A stretch of DNA of 64,000 nt, from assembly GCF_007896845.1 (NCBI RefSeq), contig NZ_VOHS01000026.1, positions 1-64,000 on the forward strand. The letters run 5' to 3'. The stretch is from Chitinophaga pinensis (GTDB taxonomy: Bacteria; Bacteroidota; Bacteroidia; Chitinophagales; Chitinophagaceae). A model generated the notes under the pieces. That model saw only the letters and a program-made list of their open reading frames with translations, was not told where the DNA came from and did no database searches. Both the position numbers and the translations under genes were made by a program. Shown in pieces: positions 50,250-59,122 of this stretch (position 1 is the first letter of the stretch; each line of letters opens with the position of its first letter).

Positions 50250-52700
50250 TTAATTCTTAATCTGTTCTTTCTCGTCCATTTTCCATGTGTTATCATAGAA
50301 TCCTGCTGTCTTTACTGCCTGTGTATTGCCTTTCAGCAATTCTACATCAAAGATCATATAGTCAGGGAATCCACTGCCACCTGCGAAGTATTGGTTTGCA
50401 TCTGCAGCACGCATACCGGCTAATCCGGTGCCTGCTACTACTGCAACAGAAGCTGTTTTACTATCAGCTCTCGGCCACATGAAATAAGCGGCAAATCCTT
50501 CACCGTTATATTCCTGTTTGCCTACGGTTACTTTACCGCGTGTTATCTGTACAGGCGATTGTGACAGGAGTTGTTTCCATGCTTTGTTGGTGCTTGCGTT
50601 ACCATAGATAATGATGCCACGGTCAGGATAGCTGGCCGCATTGAAGTCTTTATCAGCTACGATATCAATCGCACCATTGCCTCTATAATACCAGGTTTCT
50701 GCATCATAACGGGCTTTGTTAAGTGACCATTCATTTTCAGCTGGCTGACCTGCCGTGCTGTATACAAATACCATACGGTGGTTGAAGGCTTCTTTGAAGG
50801 TACCGTTACGTACAGAGCCTTTATCCGTAGCCGATGGCGCTTTACTGATTGCCCATTGTGCATCCTGTTGGAGGTACAGCAGACTGTCGCCATTCCGGCG
50901 GGTATAGCTGATAGCAGGATTGCCATCGAGGGTGATGCTGAGTGCCTGACCAACTGGTACGTCTTTCAGGTCGATCGCCAGTGTGCGGATATTGGTGGTT
51001 GTACCCGTTACTGCGTTGCGTGCATGATTCCTGCTGAGCTGTATACGGCTGTATTCCAGTGCGTGTTGCTGTTGCAGGATACGTACCCAGTGGTGTACTG
51101 CGGATATAGCAGGATTGGCAGTCGTGAAGTCGATTTCATTTACGCTGGTATCAGCAGGAATCGTATGCCATTTGAAGTATTGGAATAAAGGACCCCAGTC
51201 TACACAGGTATCGCCATACCAGTGTTCGCCACCCGGATATTCGTAATAGCTGAAGTCTTTATGGAAGTCGGCCAGGATCTTCTTCATCTGTCTTGCATAA
51301 TCGACAGAAACTACCTTATCGCTGTCGCCATGCAGGATATATACACCACCAGCTTTGTAGTTGGTGGCCAGTTTGAAGGTGTTGCTGGGATTACTTGCTC
51401 TCAGCAGGATCTGTTCGGTGCTGTTGCGCGGAGAATCTGGTATCAGACCATCTGCTGAACCATAGCCCATCAGGGTAGGATAACCCGAACAAGGAGCGAT
51501 AGCGGCCCATTTGCCTGCATAGGTAGCGCCGAGGTACCATGTACCATGTCCACCCATAGAGTGACCTGTCAGGTATATTCTTTCAGGATCCGGATGGAAG
51601 GTATTCAGACCGATATTCAATACTTCCAGTGCATCGAGACGTCCCCAGTCTTCCCAGTTGAAACCACGCGGACGACGGTTGGTAGGAGCTACCAGTACAC
51701 CCCAGTCTTTGTATTTGTACGCGCTGGCCTGATTGATCGCCTGTACTTCTGCGCCATGTACTGACAGGAAGAAGGCAGGAGCTTTGCCATCCGGATTCGC
51801 CTGTGGAGAAACGGCATAATATTGTACACTGCCATCGATATCGCTGATGAATGTATTGCTGTAGTGATCTTTGTTGGTTACAGCTTTCAGTGCAAAGGTC
51901 TTCGTATCTGCTATCTGTTTACCACTCAGGGTCAGTTCACAGTTATAGCTACCATCTGCCGCTGTTGCAGAAGCGTCAAATTTAAAGCCCACTTTACGTG
52001 TGCTGAGGGCGGCTATTTCCGGGATGGCAGTGGTCACTGTTTTACCGTTTACTTTTGCGCTGATGGACAGTCCTTTCAGGGGTTGTGCAGAGGTGTTGAC
52101 AACAACCACTGCTCCCAAGAGATCACTGTTATTATTGCCTGCTACTACAAAAGGCATGGTAGAATCAGCGATGCTGATATATACCGGTTTTTCGGGGAAG
52201 AGCAGTTTAGCTTTGATACCTGCGCGACCCCAGCTACGGCCGGTACGGATATAAAATTCGTTGTTTCCCTGACGGAGTTGCACGGGAATGTACATCCAGC
52301 CATAACGATACATGTCTCCGGCGTGTGGTGTACCGTTGACATACACCATCTGGTGACCGGAAATGTTCAGTATCGCAGTTTGTGCTTTTGGCGCATTATA
52401 GGAGACATATAGGTAGCCGTTGTTGATTCTACGACCGGTGAAGGAGCCGTCGGTACCGGCTGTAATTGTCTCCCATTGTTGTGCAGCACCTTTTTCGTCC
52501 GGAAAGGAAGCAGCACCTTTCGCGGGTGTTTTCAGTTGTCCGTTGCAAAGTTCATAGGCCAGCTGATCTGTGAACAGGGCTGTTCTGCCGTATTGGTGGC
52601 AGGGGCCGCTGATCAATCCATCTTTAAACTCGTAAGTCTGTTGAGCAATAACGCCATAACCTGACAGTAGAATTGCCAGGAGCAGTAGTATCTTCCGCAT
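50250..52700 (-). CDS. large exported esterase/peptidase with alpha/beta-hydrolase domain
   Basis: I take the start at 52700, which gives a clean signal peptide ending in I-A-Q; the frame extends to 52748. The 816-residue protein has a beta-rich N-terminal half (to about 290), then a hydrolase domain with F-L-S-V-H-G-A-E, nucleophile Ser381 in G-H-S-M-G-G-H-G-T-W, Asp in H-G-D-S-D-K-V-V and His in P-G-G-E-H-W-Y-G-D. This is the prolyl-oligopeptidase/feruloyl-esterase type seen in Bacteroidota secreted enzymes. A further beta domain of about 270 residues follows. The substrate is not known; plant-polymer ester bonds are plausible. Confidence 0.87.
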   Translation of the reverse strand: MRKILLLLAILLSGYGVIAQQTYEFKDGLISGPCHQYGRTALFTDQLAYELCNGQLKTPAKGAASFPDEKGAAQQWETITAGTDGSFTGRRINNGYLYVSYNAPKAQTAILNISGHQMVYVNGTPHAGDMYRYGWMYIPVQLRQGNNEFYIRTGRSWGRAGIKAKLLFPEKPVYISIADSTMPFVVAGNNNSDLLGAVVVVNTSAQPLKGLSISAKVNGKTVTTAIPEIAALSTRKVGFKFDASATAADGSYNCELTLSGKQIADTKTFALKAVTNKDHYSNTFISDIDGSVQYYAVSPQANPDGKAPAFFLSVHGAEVQAINQASAYKYKDWGVLVAPTNRRPRGFNWEDWGRLDALEVLNIGLNTFHPDPERIYLTGHSMGGHGTWYLGATYAGKWAAIAPCSGYPTLMGYGSADGLIPDSPRNSTEQILLRASNPSNTFKLATNYKAGGVYILHGDSDKVVSVDYARQMKKILADFHKDFSYYEYPGGEHWYGDTCVDWGPLFQYFKWHTIPADTSVNEIDFTTANPAISAVHHWVRILQQQHALEYSRIQLSRNHARNAVTGTTTNIRTLAIDLKDVPVGQALSITLDGNPAISYTRRNGDSLLYLQQDAQWAISKAPSATDKGSVRNGTFKEAFNHRMVFVYSTAGQPAENEWSLNKARYDAETWYYRGNGAIDIVADKDFNAASYPDRGIIIYGNASTNKAWKQLLSQSPVQITRGKVTVGKQEYNGEGFAAYFMWPRADSKTASVAVVAGTGLAGMRAADANQYFAGGSGFPDYMIFDVELLKGNTQAVKTAGFYDNTWKMDEKEQIKN

Positions 52701-52854
52701 ATAAATTATTTGTATACAAAATAGAAAGCAGAATACAATTGCCGGCAATATATTGACGGATGGAGAGTAGCCCGGAAGAACGGTATACGCGTCCGGAGAG
52801 CTGTGTCAACATTGTATTTCAGCTGATAGTTTCCACTTAATAGCTGATATGATC

Positions 52855-53781
52855 TTAGCTGTCTGCCGAAGGCGGGGGAGCAGGTACGATTACTTTAAGT
52901 GCTTTGGGGAGGATTGAGGCTGTTACTTCGTTTATTTTACCCCTGTATTCGCCATCTATCTGAAAATGAGCTTTTTTACGGGTATAAATGGTCACCTGAC
53001 TGGCCTGCAGTATTTCTGTCTTGGCCGGATCAAAGGGGCGGTGTCTGAACAGCATTTTCAGGAGTTCCGGAATGGACAATCTCCGCAGGATCACTACTTC
53101 GAATAAACCATCGGTCAGGTCTCCGTCCGGATTGATGCAGGCACCGGTGCCGTACATACGGGCATTGGCCAGTACGATCATGTGGGCTTGTCGGGTCAGT
53201 TGGAGGTCTTTATTTTCAATACGAACAGCGAGGCGTTTATTTTGCCATAATGTTTTGAAGGAAGAGAGGGCATATCCGAGCTTTCCGCGAATGCCGCGTT
53301 GTTCGAAATTCTTTACCAGTAAGGCGTTTAATCCGACGTCACTCAGGTGTATACAGACATCTTTTTTATTGACCCTGATCAGATCAATATGTTTCTCTTC
53401 CGCTGGTGTTTCATTGCAAATCAGGTGTAATACCTGTTCCCAGTCGGCCGGTACACACAATTCCGTAGCCATACCATTCGCGGATCCTGTGGGTAGAATA
53501 CCGAGGGGAATGTCTTTTCCCAGCAGTTCTTCTGCTACCATCTTTACTGTACCGTCTCCGCCGACAGCAATAACTCTGTCGGGTGCTATTTTTTTTATAA
53601 CCGCTGTAAGTGACTGCTGTGGCCCGTCCAGCATGAAAAAGTGGACTTCTTCCGCGCGTTCGCGGAAATAATTTTTGATGAATGTTTCAGGATCGGCCTT
53701 CTTTTTGCCGCCTGAAACAGGATTTATCACAAAAAGGAGCCTGAGCCGCATAGGTGTTGTTTGCGCCATGTGCTTACTCAT
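52855..53781 (-). CDS. YegS/diacylglycerol-kinase family lipid kinase
   Basis: The 308-residue protein has the family's N-P-V-S-G-G-K-K-K at about 20-28, the nucleotide motif V-G-G-D-G-T-V, G-I-L-P-T-G-S-A-N-G-M-A-T-E-L, and the C-terminal D-G-L-F-E-V-V-I-L and F-Q-I-D-G-E. It transfers phosphate from ATP to a lipid such as diacylglycerol, giving phosphatidic acid. It is a peripheral membrane protein. It diverges from a predicted phosphatidate phosphatase, with a 38-base gap. Met11 is an alternative start. Confidence 0.92.
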   Translation of the reverse strand: MSKHMAQTTPMRLRLLFVINPVSGGKKKADPETFIKNYFRERAEEVHFFMLDGPQQSLTAVIKKIAPDRVIAVGGDGTVKMVAEELLGKDIPLGILPTGSANGMATELCVPADWEQVLHLICNETPAEEKHIDLIRVNKKDVCIHLSDVGLNALLVKNFEQRGIRGKLGYALSSFKTLWQNKRLAVRIENKDLQLTRQAHMIVLANARMYGTGACINPDGDLTDGLFEVVILRRLSIPELLKMLFRHRPFDPAKTEILQASQVTIYTRKKAHFQIDGEYRGKINEVTASILPKALKVIVPAPPPSADS

Positions 53782-53819
53782 AAATTATACTTTTTGTTCA
53801 TTGCAAAATAAGCGCCTGA

Positions 53820-54830
53820 ATGTCTTTATGGAATAAAATTCTACATCGGCTGGGTTTGGAAGCGCGGACGCACATTAAAATTTATCATGGTGTAGGCGGC
53901 GCGGAACAAATGGAAATATTTGGTCATGTACTGGATCGTGGCCCTTTGCCACGTACGCATTACAGCCGGTTTTTCCTCGTGAATACACTCGCATTGATAC
54001 GTTTGTTTATGGTGAAGCCCCGGAATGGCGCAACAGTGGAGCTTATATGGGAGGGAAGGGCCATACGTGCTGTTACGGAGAAAGACGGTTTTTTTCATTT
54101 ACAGTGGAAGCCGGAAGTGATGCCTGAAGCGGGTGATCATACAGTGGAGGTTACGATCACGGATGTGGAGCAAAGTCCGGTAACGCGTGCGGTAGGTGTA
54201 GTGATAATTCCACATCGTAGTCAGTTTGGATGCATTTCAGATATTGATGATACTTTTCTCGTGTCGCATTCTGCATCACTTTTCAAAAGACTGCATGTGT
54301 TATTTACCCGCAATGCGCGTACACGTAAACCATTTGAAGGAGTCGTGAATCATTATCGCCTGTTAAGCGATGCAGATAATAAAGGCAGATTGCCGCGTCC
54401 ATTTTTTTATGTGTCCAGTAGTGAATGGAACCTGTATAATTACATCCGTGAATTCTGTCGTATGCATGGTTTGCCGGAAGGCGTATTCCTGCTAAGTCAG
54501 CTGAAGCCTTTGCTGTTATTGCTGAAAAGCGGTCAGCAGAAACATGCTACAAAGTTCACGAGGATCAGTCGTATACTGAAGCATTATCCACATATGCGCT
54601 TTATTTTGCTGGGTGATGATACGCAGGAAGATCCGAACATTTACGAGGCTATCACGAAACACTTTCCTTCCCAGATCCTTGCTGTATACCTGCGTCATGT
54701 GCGCAACAGCCGTTATGCGGCCACTCAGGAGGTTGCCGATGTGATCATGAGCAGAGGTATTCCCTGCTGTTATTTTAAACATAGCAGTGAAGCCATTGCT
54801 CATTCTCAAAAGATAGGACTGATTACGTGA
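53820..54830 (+). CDS. App1-like phosphatidate phosphatase (DUF2183)
   Basis: The 336-residue protein has an N-terminal beta domain and a HAD-like catalytic domain with D141-I-D143-D144-T145 in F-G-C-I-S-D-I-D-D-T, the D-x-D-x-T motif of App1. F-Y-V-S-S-S-E-W-N-L-Y and I-L-L-G-D-D-T-Q-E-D-P-N-I-Y provide the later HAD motifs. It removes phosphate from phosphatidic acid to give diacylglycerol. Facing the lipid kinase, it forms a gene pair able to run the reaction both ways. The DUF481 gene follows by 23 bases. Confidence 0.92.
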   Translation: MSLWNKILHRLGLEARTHIKIYHGVGGAEQMEIFGHVLDRGPLPRTHYSRFFLVNTLALIRLFMVKPRNGATVELIWEGRAIRAVTEKDGFFHLQWKPEVMPEAGDHTVEVTITDVEQSPVTRAVGVVIIPHRSQFGCISDIDDTFLVSHSASLFKRLHVLFTRNARTRKPFEGVVNHYRLLSDADNKGRLPRPFFYVSSSEWNLYNYIREFCRMHGLPEGVFLLSQLKPLLLLLKSGQQKHATKFTRISRILKHYPHMRFILLGDDTQEDPNIYEAITKHFPSQILAVYLRHVRNSRYAATQEVADVIMSRGIPCCYFKHSSEAIAHSQKIGLIT

Positions 54831-54853
54831 TTTTAAAAAGAATGCACTGATTT

Positions 54854-55585
54854 ATGAAGTATGTTTTTTCTCTCTTGCTGACACTGACTTTTTTCACCAC
54901 AGCTTCTGCACAATTCAGCGATTCCGTGCACTATTACGGCAAATTTGCTTCTATGGGTTCTATTAACACCACACAGGATGGCAGGGCGTATTTGCTCAAC
55001 AATAGCTTCAAGGTGGGTGTCAGTAAAAAGAAAATCTCCCTGAATGGCAGTGGCGGATGGATCTATGGGCAGCAGGATGGAACGCTGACCAATAATGACT
55101 TTGCATCTGCACTTGATTTTAGTTTGTTCCGGTCTGTCCGTCAGATTTATTACTGGGGACTGGCCACTTACGATAAAAGTTATTCCCTGAAAATCAATGA
55201 CCGCTTCCAGGGAGGCGCTGGTATTGCTTATAACCTTCTGGATTCAAAAAAGGCGTATCTGTCGTTAAGCGACGGCATATTATTCGAAACCAGCAACCTC
55301 TTTCTGGAAGACACCATTCCCGATATTTATCACACTTTCCGTAATTCTTTTCGCTTACTTTACAAGTTTGTGATCCATGATATCGTGGTCATTGACGGGG
55401 CGCATTTTCTGCAAAATTCCCTGTCGTTGGGACGGGATATCAATATCAAGTCCACCTCAAGTCTGTCTATTCTCCTCAATAAATGGCTGAGCATCACTTC
55501 TACACTTACTTACAATAAGCTCAACCGGACGGGGAGAGAGAACCTGTTATTTAACTATGGCCTGACGATAGAAAAGTATTTCTGA
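54854..55585 (+). CDS. DUF481-like outer membrane beta-barrel protein
   Basis: The 243-residue protein has a signal peptide ending in S-A-Q (residue 19). It is made of alternating strands (Y-Y-G-K-F-A-S-M-G, A-Y-L-L-N-N-S-F-K-V-G-V, L-N-G-S-G-G-W-I-Y-G) and ends in K-Y-F, as DUF481 barrels do. It is probably an outer membrane protein. It follows the phosphatase gene closely, and co-expression could link it to envelope lipid handling, but that is inference. Confidence 0.82.
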   Translation: MKYVFSLLLTLTFFTTASAQFSDSVHYYGKFASMGSINTTQDGRAYLLNNSFKVGVSKKKISLNGSGGWIYGQQDGTLTNNDFASALDFSLFRSVRQIYYWGLATYDKSYSLKINDRFQGGAGIAYNLLDSKKAYLSLSDGILFETSNLFLEDTIPDIYHTFRNSFRLLYKFVIHDIVVIDGAHFLQNSLSLGRDINIKSTSSLSILLNKWLSITSTLTYNKLNRTGRENLLFNYGLTIEKYF

Positions 55586-55590
55586 CGCGG

Positions 55591-56154
55591 TCAGGCTTTA
55601 TTCCATTCTTCTATGGTGCGTACTTCTGCCTGACGAGGGAATATCTTCGTCATCAGAAACTCGTGTACGTCTGCTTCCCGGTCTGCACAGCCGTCGGATA
55701 ATACGGTGATGCGAAAGTCTTTATCAGCTGCTTCTCTCAATGTAGAAAGGACAACACCGCTGGTAACAATACCTGTCAATACGAGGTGGTCAACACGTAA
55801 GCCTCTCAGCAGTACTTCCAGATCGCTGCCTGTAAAAGCGCTGAAGCGGCGTTTTACTACCACCGGCTCATGTGCTTGTGGGGCGAGATCGGGGTGTATG
55901 GCGGTGAAATCGGTAAAGTTTACATTGGAAAACCGTGCTTTATTTTCTATGAATACTTTGTTGTTGGCACTGATTTCGGGTGCGCCTTGTCTGAAGCCTA
56001 CGACTACATAGATCACAGGTATTCCTTTGCTACGGGCGTTTGCTATTGCTTTGGCCACATTGGCTGTTACTGCTGCGCCTTCGGAGAATGTAGATAACAT
56101 TGCGTTCTGCATGTCCATCACCAGTAAGGCGGTGTTGTTTGTGTTGTTACTCAT
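55591..56154 (-). CDS. isochorismatase-like cysteine hydrolase family protein, Cys missing
   Basis: I take the start at 56154 (M-S-N-N-T-N-N-T-A-L-L-V-M-D-M-Q), 31 bases after the MFS gene; the frame opens far upstream at 56280. The 187-residue protein has the family's catalytic Asp in L-V-M-D-M-Q and Lys in P-V-V-V-K-R-R-F-S-A-F. The expected Cys in the T-x-x-C-V motif is Val here (G-I-V-T-S-G-V-V-L-S-T). A subfamily with S-G-V-V exists, so this may be normal for it, but classic hydrolysis by a Cys is not expected. It is the third gene of a TetR-MFS unit. Confidence 0.88.
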   Translation of the reverse strand: MSNNTNNTALLVMDMQNAMLSTFSEGAAVTANVAKAIANARSKGIPVIYVVVGFRQGAPEISANNKVFIENKARFSNVNFTDFTAIHPDLAPQAHEPVVVKRRFSAFTGSDLEVLLRGLRVDHLVLTGIVTSGVVLSTLREAADKDFRITVLSDGCADREADVHEFLMTKIFPRQAEVRTIEEWNKA

Positions 56155-56185
56155 TGCATACGTTTTATAGTGTGTAATTTGAATC

Positions 56186-57466
56186 TTATACTTTATCGGT
56201 GACGCTATTTTCGGCTTCCTGCAGATTTTGCAGGTCCTTTTTATGGATGTGTTCCGGTCTGAGATAGCGGTAGAATACAAGCATTATAATGATTGAGATG
56301 ATTCCCTGCAGGAGCATCGTCCATGGTGCTGATAGCTGTTGTGAGGCGGCGCCGGCCAGCAGGCTGCCCAAAGGCAACATGCCAAAGTAGGCCATAGCGA
56401 CATAACTCATTACCCGGCCGCGCATGTTGGTTGCTGCTTCTATCTGAATAATGGTAATACTGACTGTGGCGGGAGTCAGCGATGCGATGCCAATGATCAC
56501 AGCGAAGGGGATGGCCCCGAAAAAGGAGGTGCATTGCGAGAATCCTATTAATCCTGCTCCCAGTACACCTATGCTGATCAACAGAATGTTGGTGAGGTTG
56601 GCATTCTTTTTCAAAGAGGCGAGAAAGAAGCTGCCGGTGATGGCGCCAAACCCCACGGCGCTGGCGATATAGCCAAATGTGCGGGCGTCACCATTGAAGA
56701 TGGTTTTTGCAAAGACAGGTGTGAGGGTATCGTATGGGAATACGAAGAACGCCATACACATCATCAGTATGATGATGGTGCCTATACGCGGTGTTTGTCT
56801 CAAATACAGGAAACCTTCGGATAAGTCTGTTACCACGTGTTTTTTGTTGGTGGGTGCTATGAACGGAGGCAACTTTAACAGTAATAGTGATGCCAGTACG
56901 GCCAGAAAGCTTACTGCGTTTAAGATAAAACAGGTATGTGCGCCGAAGGATTGCAATACAATACCTGAGAGGGCAGGACCGACAAGCCGGGCGATATTTA
57001 CCATGGCGGAGTTAAGCGCCAGTGCGTTGGTAATATCTTCCTTGTTACTGACCAGTTCGTGTACCATGGGTTGTCTGGCGGGTGTGTCAAACGCATTTAC
57101 GATCCCGAGGATGACGCTCAATACCATTATTTCCCAGATCATGTAGTGATTGGTGAAGGTGAGTATTGCCAGTAAAACGGATTGTATCAGCGAAGCTGTT
57201 TGTGTGATCAGTAATATTTTGCGGCGGTCATAGCGGTCAGAAGCGATTCCTCCCAGCAATGAAAACAGGAAGGAGGGAAATTGTTGTGCAAACACAGCCA
57301 GTCCGAGCATGGAGGCAGAGTGGGTAATGGAATAAATCACCCAGCTGACGGCGGTGCGTTGCATCCATGTGCCGATCTGTGAGGTGGATTGTCCGGCAAA
57401 GAACAATGCGTAGTTTCTATTACGGAATGCCCGGAAGGCATTGGATTTTTCAGCTTGTGTCGTCAT
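56186..57466 (-). CDS. MFS transporter, EntS-like (MFS_3)
   Basis: The 426-residue protein has about twelve membrane segments. Its start R-A-F-R-N-R-N-Y-A-L-F-F-A-G-Q-S-T-S-Q-I-G-T-W-M-Q and loop G-G-I-A-S-D-R-Y-D-R-R-K-I-L belong to the EntS-like exporter group. It probably pumps out a small toxic compound. A palindromic operator lies just upstream (57492-57521), the same as before the TetR gene, so it should be controlled by that repressor. Confidence 0.92.
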   Translation of the reverse strand: MTTQAEKSNAFRAFRNRNYALFFAGQSTSQIGTWMQRTAVSWVIYSITHSASMLGLAVFAQQFPSFLFSLLGGIASDRYDRRKILLITQTASLIQSVLLAILTFTNHYMIWEIMVLSVILGIVNAFDTPARQPMVHELVSNKEDITNALALNSAMVNIARLVGPALSGIVLQSFGAHTCFILNAVSFLAVLASLLLLKLPPFIAPTNKKHVVTDLSEGFLYLRQTPRIGTIIILMMCMAFFVFPYDTLTPVFAKTIFNGDARTFGYIASAVGFGAITGSFFLASLKKNANLTNILLISIGVLGAGLIGFSQCTSFFGAIPFAVIIGIASLTPATVSITIIQIEAATNMRGRVMSYVAMAYFGMLPLGSLLAGAASQQLSAPWTMLLQGIISIIIMLVFYRYLRPEHIHKKDLQNLQEAENSVTDKV

Positions 57467-57491
57467 ATATACAGTCTGTTCCTTTCTTTAC

Positions 57492-57521
57492 TTTTCGACA
57501 TAATTTGGTAAATTGTCGAAA
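57492..57521. promoter_or_regulatory. TetR operator upstream of the MFS gene
   Basis: TTTCGACA and TGTCGAAA (57493-57500 and 57514-57521) are perfect complements separated by 13 bases. They lie 26 bases before the MFS start and 16 bases past the TetR stop. The same palindrome with the same spacing recurs at 58191-58221. Confidence 0.8.
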
Positions 57522-57537
57522 GTGGGACAAAAAAATA

Positions 57538-58155
57538 TCAGTCTTTAATTGTCAGCATGGTCATGCGTACGAGCATATCAATAGCGGGTTCCATACGGGC
57601 GTAGCTGTTTTCCAGATACATCTCGCGTTTCAGTCCGCGGAGACTGCTCATAAATACATAAATGATGGTTTCCTGTGTTTTAGGGTCCAGAGCGGCGATT
57701 TCACCATTTTGAATACCCTGATTCAGGATGTGATGTAGTAAGATTGCTTCTTCCTTCCTGATCTTCTTTTGAATGACCTGTTTCTTTTGTACGTACCGGG
57801 ATATTTCATCGGCATTCATACCGGTTTCCAGAGCGTCGAAGAAGGCTTTGCGTTTGCGGGATATTTTCGTTTTGGTAATACCAAAAGCGCGTAATTGTTG
57901 TTCGACAGTTGTTGCCTGTCTTACCATGCGGTTGATCTCTGTAAAGATCTCGTTGATCTCGGTCGTGATAACAGCATCGAACACCTCATCTTTATTCTTG
58001 TAATAGTAGTATAGCGAACTTCTTCCTTTGCCGATCGCTTTGGCTACATCGTCCATGCTTACCTTCTGATAACCATGTTTTTGAAATAGCTGCTGGGCGG
58101 CCTGCAGGATCTGTTGTTGAATAATATCGTCTTTCTGTGCGCTATTCGCTGCCAT
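57538..58155 (-). CDS. TetR-family repressor of the adjacent exporter
   Basis: The 205-residue protein has a classical TetR DNA-binding domain: I-L-Q-A-A-Q-Q-L-F-Q-K-H-G-Y-Q-K-V-S-M-D-D-V-A-K-A-I-G-K-G-R-S-S-L-Y-Y-Y-Y-K-N-K-D-E-V at 16-59. The C-terminal helices form the ligand pocket. Identical palindromes before this gene and before the MFS gene predict that it represses both. A promoter overlapped by the operator (58177-58209) supports autorepression. The inducer is probably the compound the pump exports. Confidence 0.93.
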   Translation of the reverse strand: MAANSAQKDDIIQQQILQAAQQLFQKHGYQKVSMDDVAKAIGKGRSSLYYYYKNKDEVFDAVITTEINEIFTEINRMVRQATTVEQQLRAFGITKTKISRKRKAFFDALETGMNADEISRYVQKKQVIQKKIRKEEAILLHHILNQGIQNGEIAALDPKTQETIIYVFMSSLRGLKREMYLENSYARMEPAIDMLVRMTMLTIKD

Positions 58156-58176
58156 GAGATGATGAGTAATGTGCTA

Positions 58177-58221
58177 CAAAGGTAATGGTGTTTTCGACAA
58201 AAAAACAAATAATGTCGAAAA
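58177..58221 (-). promoter_or_regulatory. TetR gene promoter with overlapping operator
   Basis: On the minus strand TTTG (58206-58209) and, after 21 bases, TACCTTTG (58177-58184) form a promoter. The operator TTTTCGACA-N13-TGTCGAAAA (58191-58221) covers the spacer and the -33 element. Confidence 0.75.
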
Positions 58222-58235
58222 CGAAGACGGTGGTT

Positions 58236-58266
58236 TTTGAAAATATGGCTTAGTGCTATACATTTG
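58236..58266 (+). promoter_or_regulatory. Bacteroidota-type promoter for the 239-residue protein gene
   Basis: TTTG (58236-58239), 19 bases, then TACATTTG (58259-58266): a full match at ideal spacing, 29 bases before the ATG at 58296. The operator of the divergent TetR gene ends 14 bases upstream. Confidence 0.65.
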
Positions 58267-58295
58267 GCAACAATAAAAATAGCTGAAAATATCCC

Positions 58296-59015
58296 ATGAT
58301 ACCGAATGATCTACATGTTTGCCTTGAGTTCTTCTCTTTATTTGTGGATCCATGCAAAATGGAATTTTGTTGGGACAATGGTAGCTGGTTGTTCACGGTG
58401 ACCCTTGAAGATTCTGCCGGAAACGATAAGCGGAGCTGGACAGTGAGAACTGCTGATACCCAATCTGTGCATGAGCTGATTGAACTTTGCAGAACGGTGG
58501 TAACAGCAGCAAGAAAAGATGACAGAATTATATTAGATGGTATAGGACTAACATGTTCTATTATGGAAAATAGCGTTCAGAAAGTCCATGATTATTGCTG
58601 CCCCGAGGAGGGTCATCCGGAATGGCGCTTCGCAGAAGCATTCGTCGTTCAGGTACAAAAACTGATCAGGGATCAGGAGCTGGCAAATTACATCGAATTA
58701 CTCGGAGGTGTTTTTGGCAGATTTCCGGCTAAAATTTTTGATGAAACGCCGCGGAGACTTAGAATTTATGGTATGTTGACTATTGCGTGCTATGAAGAAT
58801 TGTCAGCGTTGATAGAAAAGGTTGCCGGAGAGCAGGCGCTTGTTCTTGATTTAACGAATCTTCAGGGGATGGGTACTGTTCTTTATGAGCAATTCGAGCC
58901 GTTAAAATTAATCAGGGACTTAAAGATAATGGTCAGTGCTGATAACAAATATGCTTTACAGCAGGTGAAGGAGATTGGATTTAACGCTGAACAGGTAATG
59001 GTGGTAGGAAGATGA
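58296..59015 (+). CDS. protein of unknown function, 239 residues, possible STAS-like C-terminus
   Basis: I do not recognise the N-terminal 150 residues. They have no signal peptide and alternate strands and helices (S-W-L-F-T-V-T-L-E-D, S-V-H-E-L-I-E-L-C-R-T-V-V). The last 90 residues (R-R-L-R-I-Y-G-M-L-T-I-A-C-Y-E-E-L, then Q-A-L-V-L-D-L-T-N-L-Q-G-M-G-T, then D-L-K-I-M-V-S) have the strand-helix order of a STAS domain, where D-L-T/S sits at the usual switch position. That is inference. It diverges from the TetR gene and has a good promoter. Confidence 0.7.
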   Translation: MIPNDLHVCLEFFSLFVDPCKMEFCWDNGSWLFTVTLEDSAGNDKRSWTVRTADTQSVHELIELCRTVVTAARKDDRIILDGIGLTCSIMENSVQKVHDYCCPEEGHPEWRFAEAFVVQVQKLIRDQELANYIELLGGVFGRFPAKIFDETPRRLRIYGMLTIACYEELSALIEKVAGEQALVLDLTNLQGMGTVLYEQFEPLKLIRDLKIMVSADNKYALQQVKEIGFNAEQVMVVGR

Positions 59016-59040
59016 AGAAAGTCAGATATAGCATAAAACA

Positions 59041-59086
59041 TAAATGACAAGGGGTACCTCAATTGTGAGGTACCCCTTGTCATTTA
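59041..59086. terminator. perfect 21-base-arm hairpin between convergent genes
   Basis: Arms of 21 bases each, fully complementary, enclose ATTG. They contain A-rich and T-rich outer ends and a GGGGTACC core. It sits between the stops of the 239-residue protein and helicase genes and should terminate both. Confidence 0.88.
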
Positions 59087-59122
59087 TCTTCAGTGAAACT
59101 AATTTTAGTTTCTGCTGTTTTA

